Assembly: GCA_036265325.1 (NCBI GenBank)
Contig: DATAPH010000049.1
Coordinates: 1 to 64,000, forward strand
DNA length: 64,000 nucleotides
Direction of reading: 5' to 3'
DNA from: AC-51 sp036265325
GTDB taxonomy: Bacteria > Actinomycetota > UBA4738 > HRBIN12
The translations under genes were made by a program, and so were the position numbers. Below the pieces are notes generated by a model. That model saw only the letters and a list, made by a program, of their open reading frames with translations. It was not told where the DNA came from and made no database searches. This document shows positions 1 through 7,396 of this stretch, in pieces (the first letter of the stretch is position 1; the number at the start of each line of letters is the position of its first letter).

Positions 1-834
<834 letters not shown>

Positions 835-953
835 ACCCGCTCGCTGTCGCCGGTCTGCCGCTTGCGGCGTGTTGTGGTGCCGCGGCCGTCTACCGTGCGC
901 ACCGCAGTGCTATCAGCGGTCGCCTTGAGCTGCCGGCGCGTGACGGCGCTGGC

Positions 954-1640
954 GTGCCCTCCGTGGACAGGGACGACGTGCTCGTTTTCGGCATCGCCGC
1001 ACTTGGCGGATGGGCTGTCGCGCGGATACCGGGGATCGTGATCGCCGTGTCGATCGCCGCAGTCGTTCGCACGGTCAGGCGCAGGCGTGCCGCCTCGGTC
1101 TCGCCGATCCTCATCGAGGAGCGGTTCGCCGATGCGGTCGGTGCGCTCGCCGCCGCGGTGCGGTCCGGCGCGTCGCTCATGCAGGCGATCCGATATGCGG
1201 CGACCGAGGCGGCACCGCCCGTTCGCGATGATCTTGCCGACGTCGTGGAGCAGCTCGACACCGGGATCGCCCTGGATCAGGCGCTCCGATCGTGGTCGGC
1301 GGGGCGGCCGAACGCGAACGTCGAGCTTGTCGTCGGCGCCCTGGAGCTCCATCGCCGCAGTGGAGGCGATCTCCCCGCCGTGCTCGACCAGGTGGTCGGC
1401 GCGGTCAGGGACCGCGTGAGCATCTCGCGCGAGGTGCGGTCGCTCACGGCGCAGGCGCGGATGTCCGCATGGATCCTCGGCTTGCTTCCGGTCGGGTTCT
1501 TCGCCTTCCTGTGGCTGACGTCGCGTCGCGACATCGAGGGCGCCATGTCCACACCCGTCGGCATCGCCTGCGTCGTCGTCGGCCTGCTCTTGGAGCTCGG
1601 TGCCTTCGCGTGGATCCGGAAGCTGCTGGTGGTCGAGTGA
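954..1640 (+). CDS. tadB: TadB-like type II secretion F-domain inner-membrane protein
   Basis: This is a polytopic platform protein of the Tad pilus machine. Two hydrophobic stretches near the N-terminus, a cytoplasmic T2SF domain (FADAVGALAAAVRSGASLMQ onward) and two C-terminal membrane helices are visible. GTG at 954 is the first conventional start. However, the frame stays open back to a CTG at 831 that overlaps the tadA stop as CTGA, and that extension (NPLAVAGLPLAACCGAAAVY) reads like a missing first membrane helix. The stop overlaps the tadC start by four bases. The family call is solid; the start is uncertain. Confidence 0.85.
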   Translation: MPSVDRDDVLVFGIAALGGWAVARIPGIVIAVSIAAVVRTVRRRRAASVSPILIEERFADAVGALAAAVRSGASLMQAIRYAATEAAPPVRDDLADVVEQLDTGIALDQALRSWSAGRPNANVELVVGALELHRRSGGDLPAVLDQVVGAVRDRVSISREVRSLTAQARMSAWILGLLPVGFFAFLWLTSRRDIEGAMSTPVGIACVVVGLLLELGAFAWIRKLLVVE

Positions 1641-2245
1641 GCGCTGCGTCGTTCGTCGGATTGCTTGCCGCCGGCTCCATCGTTGCCGCGGCCGCCGGCG
1701 TGAAGGGTGTGGGGCGATCATTGCCGCTCTTCACCCCGGAACCCGCCGTAGAGACGACGCGTCGCGGTCGAACGCGGCGGGACCGTCGCGCACGGAGCAA
1801 GGCGCTGCACGCCGACGTCCCGCAGCTCTTGGATCTCCTCGCGGCCGGTTCGACCGCGGGTCTGTCGGCAGAGGCGTCTTTCCGCCAGGCGGTCTCGTGC
1901 GTGCGGGGTCCGCTTGGTGAGGACCTGAGCGAGGTGATGCGATCGGTCGACCTCGGTGTGCCGTGGCGCGAGGCGCTCGCCGCGCACGTCGAGCGCACCG
2001 GCGATCCCGACCTCGCTCGAACGGTCGCCGTTCTGGCGCGGACCGAGGCGCTCGGGGTTCCCCTGCGCGATGCGACGCGCGAGCTCGCCGCGGCCGTGCG
2101 CGACGCGCGGCGGGCTGCAACGCTCGAACGAGCACGGACGGCTCCCGTCAAGATGTTGTTCCCGCTGGTGTTCCTGATCCTCCCTGCCTTCCTCCTCCTC
2201 ACAGTGGTGCCGGTCCTCATCACCACTGTGCGTTCCATCGATTGA
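1637..2245 (+). CDS. tadC: TadC-like type II secretion F-domain protein
   Basis: This is the second membrane platform protein of the Tad machine, 202 residues. It has an N-terminal hydrophobic helix, a basic linker (RRGRTRRDRRARSK), a T2SF domain (LLDLLAAGSTAGLSAEASFR) and a C-terminal hairpin of membrane helices (MLFPLVFLILPAFLLLTVVP). The GTG start overlaps the tadB stop as GTGA, so the two are probably translationally coupled. A longer upstream open frame exists but lies wholly inside tadB and is not used here. Confidence 0.88.
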   Translation: MSAASFVGLLAAGSIVAAAAGVKGVGRSLPLFTPEPAVETTRRGRTRRDRRARSKALHADVPQLLDLLAAGSTAGLSAEASFRQAVSCVRGPLGEDLSEVMRSVDLGVPWREALAAHVERTGDPDLARTVAVLARTEALGVPLRDATRELAAAVRDARRAATLERARTAPVKMLFPLVFLILPAFLLLTVVPVLITTVRSID

Positions 2246-2259
2246 GAGGAGGTGAGCAG

Positions 2260-2466
2260 ATGTCGTACCTCGTTCGCTTGTACCTGCGGACCGTCGGAGC
2301 GATCCGCCGGGAAGAGGGGCAGACCACGTCGGAGTACGCGTTGGTGATCTTGGCGGCCGCTGCCGTGGCGGTCGTGCTGATCACGTGGGCGCATTCGTCG
2401 GGCAAGTTGCCGGCGTTCTTCGATCAGATCATCGACACCGTGATCGGGAATGCCCAATCCGCCTAA
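2260..2466 (+). CDS. Flp-type small pilin (DUF4244-like)
   Basis: This is a 68-residue prepilin, the likely structural subunit of the pilus. The prepilin peptidase site is clear: Gly20 is followed by QTTSEYALVI with Glu at +5 and Tyr at +6, then a hydrophobic helix. It resembles the actinobacterial DUF4244 group (Rv3656c position) more than proteobacterial Flp. A strong ribosome-binding site, GAGGAGGTG, lies about seven bases before the ATG, the strongest in the cluster, which suits a highly expressed subunit. No prepilin peptidase gene lies in the window. Confidence 0.9.
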   Translation: MSYLVRLYLRTVGAIRREEGQTTSEYALVILAAAAVAVVLITWAHSSGKLPAFFDQIIDTVIGNAQSA

Positions 2467-2842
2467 GCGCTCGTCGGGCGGGTCGGCGGCGGTGGAGTTC
2501 GCGTTGGTGCTGCCGCTGGTGTTCGCCATGACCTTGGCGCTCGTCCAGGTCGGCGTGCTCGCGCGGGATCGAGCGCTGGTCGAGGCGGCGGCGCGCGCGG
2601 CAGCGCGCGCCGCCGCCGTCGAACCCGACGAAACCGCGACCCATGACGCAGCCGTTGCAGCGGCGCCGGGCCTCGATGCGTCGTCGGTGGTCGTGGGGAT
2701 CCAGCGCGCCGGTGCGCAGGGCGAGCCGGTGACGGCCTCGATCGACTACGACGACCCGATCCGGGTGCCTTTCATCGGCTGGCTGGTCGGGACATCGGTG
2801 CACCTGCACGCGTCCGCGGTGATGCGCCAGGAGTTCGGGTGA
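2450..2842 (+). CDS. TadE-like minor pilin
   Basis: This is a 130-residue protein with the TadE signature near the N-terminus (GGSAAVEFALVLPLVFAMTL), a single membrane helix followed by an Ala-rich helix (RALVEAAARAAARAAAVE) and a small exported domain. TadE-like proteins act as minor pseudopilins in Tad pili. The ATG lies inside the end of the pilin gene (17-base overlap) and its stop overlaps the next start as GTGA, so the two downstream genes are coupled to the pilin. Confidence 0.88.
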   Translation: MPNPPKRSSGGSAAVEFALVLPLVFAMTLALVQVGVLARDRALVEAAARAAARAAAVEPDETATHDAAVAAAPGLDASSVVVGIQRAGAQGEPVTASIDYDDPIRVPFIGWLVGTSVHLHASAVMRQEFG

Positions 2843-3204
2843 CCGCCGCGTCCGAGCGAGGGTCCGTGTCGGTCGTATGCGCTGCCGCGATCTGCATCGC
2901 GCTCGTCTGCGCGATGGGCGTCGCGGACGTGGGCCGCGTCCTCGTCGAACGGTCGCACGCGGAGGCGGCGGCGGACGCATCCGCCCTCGCCGCGGCGCAG
3001 GACCTTGCACTCGGCACGGGCGACCCGGCCGCCGATGCGACGCGGTTCGCCGATGACAACGGCGCCGTGCTCGTCGACTGCACGTGCGCCGTCGGCGCGT
3101 CCGAGGCGGTCGTCACCGTGCGGCGACCGTTCACGGGCCTGTTGTTGGTGCCGGGCTCCCTCGCGATCCAGGCGCAGGCGCGCGCCGTCGTCGACCTCCC
3201 GTAG
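2839..3204 (+). CDS. TadG/Rv3654c-like secreted pilus-associated protein
   Basis: This 121-residue protein has one N-terminal membrane helix (VVCAAAICIALVCAMGVAD) followed by the helix typical of TadE/TadG proteins (VLVERSHAEAAADASALAAA) and a short C-terminal domain with a CxC pair. It occupies the position of Rv3654c in actinobacterial tad loci, where such proteins are annotated as helicase/secretion-neighbourhood TadE-like. GTG overlaps the preceding stop. It is the last gene of the tad cluster; a new promoter for larB follows 26 bases later. Confidence 0.82.
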   Translation: MTAASERGSVSVVCAAAICIALVCAMGVADVGRVLVERSHAEAAADASALAAAQDLALGTGDPAADATRFADDNGAVLVDCTCAVGASEAVVTVRRPFTGLLLVPGSLAIQAQARAVVDLP

Positions 3205-3229
3205 GCGGAGCCGAACCGGGTCCGCGGCG

Positions 3230-3242
3230 TAGACTCGCCCGC
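3230..3242 (+). promoter_or_regulatory. Leaderless -10 element for larB
   Basis: TAGACT at 3230-3235 lies seven bases before the larB ATG and no Shine-Dalgarno sequence is present. The geometry places transcription start at or next to the A of ATG. Confidence 0.6.
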
Positions 3243-4010
3243 ATGACCTCGCGTCGCCAGCTGGAAGCATTGCTCGCGGCAGTCGCAGATCACGGGATGG
3301 ATCCAAAGGACGCCGCGGATCGGCTCGTCGAGCTGCCGTATCGCGATCTCGGCTTCGCGCGCGTCGACACGCATCGCGAGCTACGGCAGGGCGCGCCCGA
3401 GGTGATCCTCGGGTCGGGCAAGACGCCCGATCAGGCCGCGCGGATCGCGCTCGCGCTCGCCGAGGCGGGCGCATCAAGCGTGCTCGTCACCCGAGCCGAC
3501 GAGTCGATGCGGGCCGCCGTGCGTGAGGTGCTTCCCGAAGCACGCGAGGACGAACGCGCGCGCGCGGTGTGGGCAGAACGAGAGCCGATCGACAAGCGCG
3601 GGCATGTGTTGATCGTGTCTGCTGGCACATCGGACGGTCCCGTTGTCCACGAGGCAAGGATCCGAGCCGATCTCCTCGGCACTCACGTCACGGTGCACGA
3701 AGACGTCGGCGTCGCGGGTCTGCATCGCCTCGCCCCGGTCATCCCGGATCTCGACCGTGCCGACGTGGTCGTCGTGGTCGCCGGCATGGACGGCGCCCTC
3801 GCGAGCGTCATCGGCGGTCTCGCGGCATGCCCGGTCATCGGTGTGCCGACGAGCGTCGGGTACGGCTCGGCACACGGAGGTCAGACGGCACTCAACGCCA
3901 TGCTCGTGTCGTGCGCGGACGGCCTCGCCGTGGTGGGCATCGACGATGGCCTCGGAGCGGGATCGGTCGCCGCGCGGATCGCCCGGCGCGCCGAGGTGCG
4001 TACGCCGTGA
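3243..4010 (+). CDS. larB: Nickel-pincer cofactor biosynthesis protein LarB
   Basis: LarB carboxylates the pyridinium ring of nicotinic acid adenine dinucleotide and hydrolyses the phosphoanhydride, the first step to the nickel-pincer nucleotide (NPN) cofactor. The 255-residue product has the N-terminal LarB region and a C-terminal AIR-carboxylase-like domain (SAGTSDGPVVHEA, then PTSVGYGSAHGGQTALNAML). The Cys that forms the covalent substrate adduct in characterised LarB appears to be Cys224 in LVSCADGLAVVGIDDGLGA. The ATG is preferred over an upstream in-frame start because of the leaderless promoter. It overlaps larC by four bases. Confidence 0.93.
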   Translation: MTSRRQLEALLAAVADHGMDPKDAADRLVELPYRDLGFARVDTHRELRQGAPEVILGSGKTPDQAARIALALAEAGASSVLVTRADESMRAAVREVLPEAREDERARAVWAEREPIDKRGHVLIVSAGTSDGPVVHEARIRADLLGTHVTVHEDVGVAGLHRLAPVIPDLDRADVVVVVAGMDGALASVIGGLAACPVIGVPTSVGYGSAHGGQTALNAMLVSCADGLAVVGIDDGLGAGSVAARIARRAEVRTP

Positions 4011-5200
4011 CCCGCGTCGCATACATCGACCCGGTCGGCGGCTTGGCGGGCGACATGCTTCTGGCCGCGCTGCTCGACGTGGGCGCGCCACGGCAGGCGC
4101 TCGACGACGTGATCGTCGCGCTCGCCCTCGACGGCGTCGACGTCCACGTTTCCCAACCGGTGCGCGGCGGCCTCCGGTCGAGCCACGTCGACGTCGGAAC
4201 CGACGCCGGCCGCGGCCGCACGGCGGCAGAGATGCGCGGGATCGTCTCGCAGTCGCAGCTGACCGCGCGCGTGCGCTCGCGTGCGCTCGACACGCTCGAC
4301 CGCCTCGTCTCGGCCGAGGCCCAGGTCCACGGTGTCGATCCGAGCGACGTCGTCCTGCACGAGCTGGGGGACGACGACACGCTGGTCGACATCTGCGGCG
4401 CCTTCGCGCTGCTCGATGCGCTCGGGATCGGTCGGGTAGTCTGCGCGCCCATCCCGCTCGGCCGCGGGATCGGCGAGATGGATCACGGCACGATGCCGCT
4501 TCCTGCACCGGCCACGATGGCGTTGCTCGCCGGCGTGCCGGTGATCGGGGTGGAGACGCCGGGCGAGCTCGTAACGCCCACAGGCGCCGCCATCGCCGTG
4601 ACGGCTGCCGACTCGTGGGGCGAGCTCCCGGCGATGACGCTCCGCACGACGGGCACCGGCGTGGGCACGCGCCAACACCCTGACAGGCCCAACATCGTGC
4701 GCGTCACGATCGGCGACGCGACGGCCGAACCGCACGCCGATGCGAGCGTCGTCGTGCTGCACGCCAACGTCGACGACCTGGTTCCGGAGCTGGTACCCGA
4801 CGTCCTCGAGGCATGCATGGCCGCCGGCGCGATCGACGCATGGACCGTACCGATCCAGATGAAGAAGGCGCGACCCGGCGTCATGCTCAGCGTCCTCGGG
4901 CGCCCCGAACACGAACGCACGCTCGCCGAGACGCTGTTGGCGCACTCGTCGACGTTGGGCGTCCGGGTGCAACGGCTCGAGCGCTACGAGCTCGACCGCG
5001 CGGTGCGGGAAGTCGACATCGACGGCCACACCGTCCGCGTCAAGATCGGCTTGCTCGACGGCCGTGTCGTGAACGTCGCACCCGAACACGACGACTGCGC
5101 CGCCGCCGCCGCAGCGACCGGCAGACCCGTCAAGCAGATCTGGGCCGAGGCGCTCGCCGCGGCCACGGCGACCCGGGACGTCGATGCCCACGCTCGCTGA
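4007..5200 (+). CDS. larC: Nickel insertion protein LarC, single uninterrupted frame
   Basis: LarC is the CTP-dependent nickel insertase that completes the NPN cofactor. The 397-residue product begins with the family signature DPVGGLAGDMLLAALLD and ends with the C2 region (VDDLVPELVPDVLEACMAAG, MKKARPGVMLSVLG, NVAPEHDDC). In Lactiplantibacillus plantarum full-length LarC needs a programmed frameshift joining larC1 and larC2; here both halves are in one frame, so no recoding is required. GTG overlaps larB as GTGA and the 3' end overlaps larE by 17 bases. Confidence 0.94.
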   Translation: MTRVAYIDPVGGLAGDMLLAALLDVGAPRQALDDVIVALALDGVDVHVSQPVRGGLRSSHVDVGTDAGRGRTAAEMRGIVSQSQLTARVRSRALDTLDRLVSAEAQVHGVDPSDVVLHELGDDDTLVDICGAFALLDALGIGRVVCAPIPLGRGIGEMDHGTMPLPAPATMALLAGVPVIGVETPGELVTPTGAAIAVTAADSWGELPAMTLRTTGTGVGTRQHPDRPNIVRVTIGDATAEPHADASVVVLHANVDDLVPELVPDVLEACMAAGAIDAWTVPIQMKKARPGVMLSVLGRPEHERTLAETLLAHSSTLGVRVQRLERYELDRAVREVDIDGHTVRVKIGLLDGRVVNVAPEHDDCAAAAAATGRPVKQIWAEALAAATATRDVDAHAR

Positions 5201-6002
5201 GCTCGAAGCGACGATCGCGACCGCACCGAGCGCCCTCGTGGCGTTCTCCGGCGGGGTCGACTCATCGCTGGTCGCCGCGGCCGCCGCGCGCGTGCTGGGG
5301 CAGCGAGCGCTCGCCGTCACCGCCGTCTCTCCTGCGCTTGCGACGGGCGAGCTCGAGGGCGCGCGAGCCGTCGCAGCCGCCGTGGGCATCGCGCATCGCT
5401 CAATCTCGACCGACGAGCTCGCCCGCGACGGCTACCGTCGCAACGCCGCCGACCGCTGCTACCACTGCAAATCGGAGCTCTACGACCGTCTGGCCCTGCT
5501 CGCCGAAGCCGAAGGGTTCGCCGCGACCTTCTCCGGCGCGAACACCGACGACCTGGGGGACTGGCGTCCGGGTCTTCGCGCGGCCGCCGAGCACGACGTC
5601 CGCCATCCGCTCGTCGAGGCCGGCTTCCGAAAACAGGACGTCCGTCGAACAGCCGCCGATCTCCAGATCCCGAGCGCCGACAAACCCGCCATGCCGTGCC
5701 TCGCGTCTCGGTTGCCGTACGGCACCGAGGTCGACCCGCTGACGCTTGCACAGATCGACCGCGCGGAATCCGCGATCAAAGCGCTCGGTTATCGCGACGT
5801 CAGGGTCCGCCATCTCGGGGGGACCGGCAAGGTGGAGCTCGGCGACGACGACCTCGCCCGCGCAGGAGCGAGCACGATGGCGCGCACCGCGATCACCCAC
5901 GCGGTCCTCGCCGCCGGCTACACCGATGCCGCGATCGACGACGAGCCGCTCCGCTCCGGTTCGTTCACCGGCATCCGCAGGATCCCCCTCGCCGTCACCT
6001 GA
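5184..6002 (+). CDS. larE: Sacrificial sulfur transferase LarE
   Basis: LarE is a PP-loop ATP pyrophosphatase that AMPylates the cofactor precursor and inserts two sulfur atoms. The 272-residue product shows the PP-loop FSGGVDSS at residues 21-28, a conserved RCYHCK pair and the PCLASRLPYG motif. Cys172 in that motif is the likely sulfur donor of the single-Cys, sacrificial type; this is inferred from alignment by eye. It completes a larBCE cofactor operon. No larA (lactate racemase) or other obvious NPN-dependent enzyme is in the window. Confidence 0.94.
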   Translation: MPTLAELEATIATAPSALVAFSGGVDSSLVAAAAARVLGQRALAVTAVSPALATGELEGARAVAAAVGIAHRSISTDELARDGYRRNAADRCYHCKSELYDRLALLAEAEGFAATFSGANTDDLGDWRPGLRAAAEHDVRHPLVEAGFRKQDVRRTAADLQIPSADKPAMPCLASRLPYGTEVDPLTLAQIDRAESAIKALGYRDVRVRHLGGTGKVELGDDDLARAGASTMARTAITHAVLAAGYTDAAIDDEPLRSGSFTGIRRIPLAVT

Positions 6003-6006
6003 CGCG

Positions 6007-6489
6007 CTACTCGAGGTCGCGCGCCCGCGGATCGCGCGCGGCCGGCGTCCGATACCCAAGCTCGCTCCTCGCGGTCAGGAATTCCACCGCCGCCCAGAGC
6101 ATCTTCGACCGTGGGTAGAACCACACCGGCACGCCGCCGAGGATCACGACGCTCCCCATGATCACGGGCACCACCGGGATGAACGGCACCGTGAGGATCA
6201 TCGTGATCACCATCGCCACGATCCAGAACGAGCACGCGAACGTGTAGTTGATGACCATCGCACCGAGGAACCCGCCCTCCTCGGACTCGAACCGCAGGTC
6301 GCACACGGGGCACAGCGGCTTCGGCTTGAACCACGTCAGCCAGATCCCGCGCGCCCCGCACCGCGGACAGCGCTTGCGCAGACCTCGGAGCAACACACGA
6401 CCCGAGCCGGCTTCGAGCAGCAACGGAAGCTCGTCGCCGCGGTCCGCCCGCGGGTCCAGCGAACGGTACGGGTCGCTCGTGGCGGGCAC
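6007..6489 (-). CDS. DUF983 zinc-ribbon membrane protein
   Basis: This is a 160-residue protein with two CxxC pairs (CPRCG and CPVCD, about 20 residues apart) forming a probable zinc ribbon at residues 41-63, followed by two adjacent membrane helices (CSFWIVAMVITMILTVPF and VIMGSVVILGGVPVWFY). This is the layout of DUF983, a family of unknown function. The GTG start lies two bases after the stop of the cupin gene, so both form a two-gene operon. It converges on larE with only four bases between the stops. Confidence 0.85.
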   Translation of the reverse strand: MPATSDPYRSLDPRADRGDELPLLLEAGSGRVLLRGLRKRCPRCGARGIWLTWFKPKPLCPVCDLRFESEEGGFLGAMVINYTFACSFWIVAMVITMILTVPFIPVVPVIMGSVVILGGVPVWFYPRSKMLWAAVEFLTARSELGYRTPAARDPRARDLE

Positions 6490-6491
6490 TC

Positions 6492-6854
6492 CTATCCGCG
6501 GTCGTAGATCACGAAGAACTTGACGATCGTTTCCTTGATGCGCCAGGTACCCGTCGAGCCCTTCGGCGTAACCAGGAGGTCGCCGGCGCGCACCGTGAAG
6601 ACCTGGCCGTTCGTCTCGATGTCGGCCTCGCCGGCCACGATCAGGGCCACCTCGTCGTAGAGGCGTTCGAACGACCAGGTGTCGGGCTCACGCCGCCAGA
6701 AGCCCGTCTGGAAGGCGCCGTCGCGGCTTGTGAACGTCTCGGTTTCGGCGCCGCCCGTCCCCAGCGTGCCCGGCGGATCGACGAGGTCGGCCCAAGCCCG
6801 CTCGCCCTCATGGATCACCCGGATCTCGGTCGTCTGCTCCTGTGTGTCGCTCAT
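6492..6854 (-). CDS. Small cupin-domain protein
   Basis: This is a 120-residue single-domain cupin (RmlC-like fold), with the segments EVALIVAGEADIETNGQVF and VRAGDLLVTPKGSTGTW giving the two cupin strand motifs. It resembles the DUF861/Cupin_3 (EutQ-like) group, whose members often bind a metal or small ligand; metal-ligand histidines are poorly conserved here. I chose the ATG at 6854 because a TACCCT -10 hexamer stands seven bases upstream; an alternative start about 80 bases upstream would overlap the divergent gene. Substrate is unknown. Confidence 0.78.
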   Translation of the reverse strand: MSDTQEQTTEIRVIHEGERAWADLVDPPGTLGTGGAETETFTSRDGAFQTGFWRREPDTWSFERLYDEVALIVAGEADIETNGQVFTVRAGDLLVTPKGSTGTWRIKETIVKFFVIYDRG

Positions 6855-6867
6855 ACGAAGGAGGGTA
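6855..6867 (-). promoter_or_regulatory. Leaderless -10 element for the cupin gene
   Basis: On the minus strand TACCCT (plus 6862-6867) is seven bases before the ATG. The sequence between them (CCTTCGT) is not a ribosome-binding site. Confidence 0.5.
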
Positions 6868-6901
6868 CGTTCGGCCCCTGCCCCCTGTCCGGGCATGGGT
6901 G

Positions 6902-6916
6902 TACCATCGCCGAACC
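6902..6916 (+). promoter_or_regulatory. Leaderless -10 element for the DUF5318 gene
   Basis: TACCAT at 6902-6907 lies nine bases before the ATG with no Shine-Dalgarno sequence. It faces the cupin promoter across about 35 bases. Confidence 0.5.
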
Positions 6917-7327
6917 ATGGCGAAGAAGCCCGCACGCCGACCGCTGGGGCGCTCCCGGCGCGCCGAACTCAACGTGATCGACTACACGCTTGCCAAGCGC
7001 GCCATCCTTCGCGACACGCAGCGCGGGCTCAACTCGGTCAACGACCTCTGCGACGCGCACCCCGAGTTGATGCGGGCGGCCAAGTACGTCGGCGAGCCCA
7101 CCCGGGTCGACTGCCCGGTGTGCGGCAAGGACAAGCTCGTTTTGCTCGCCTACGTTTACGGCGACGCGCTCAAGCACGACAACGGCCGGGTCTGGTCGAT
7201 CGACACCGGCCTTCGCCTGGCAGCGGCCAACCAGGGCGCGTGCTGCTACGTGGTCGAGGTCTGCCGTGTGTGCCAGTGGAACCACTTGCGGGAGGCGTTC
7301 ACCGCCCGCCGGAGCGCCGCGGGCTGA
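6917..7327 (+). CDS. DUF5318 family protein (Rv0049-like)
   Basis: This is a 136-residue cytoplasmic protein with a basic N-terminus (AKKPARRPLGRSRRAE) and CPVC, GACCY and CRVC cysteines suggesting a zinc-binding fold. The length and the position directly upstream of a class A penicillin-binding protein match the actinobacterial DUF5318 gene next to ponA (Rv0049-Rv0050 in M. tuberculosis). No function is established for the family; the conserved neighbourhood hints at a link to cell-wall synthesis. Confidence 0.82.
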   Translation: MAKKPARRPLGRSRRAELNVIDYTLAKRAILRDTQRGLNSVNDLCDAHPELMRAAKYVGEPTRVDCPVCGKDKLVLLAYVYGDALKHDNGRVWSIDTGLRLAAANQGACCYVVEVCRVCQWNHLREAFTARRSAAG

Positions 7328-7381
7328 CCAACAGCACCGAGACGTCACACCGCCCGGACGGGGAACCGCGCAACCCCTTGC

Positions 7382-7396
7382 TAGCATCGTCCGACC
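7382..7396 (+). promoter_or_regulatory. Leaderless -10 element for ponA
   Basis: TAGCAT at 7382-7387 ends nine bases before the GTG start of ponA, giving that gene its own promoter separate from the DUF5318 gene. Confidence 0.5.

Noticed and set aside
4007..5200. Programmed frameshift in larC as in Lactiplantibacillus
   Set aside because: Both halves are in one continuous frame with intact motifs on each side, so no recoding is needed.
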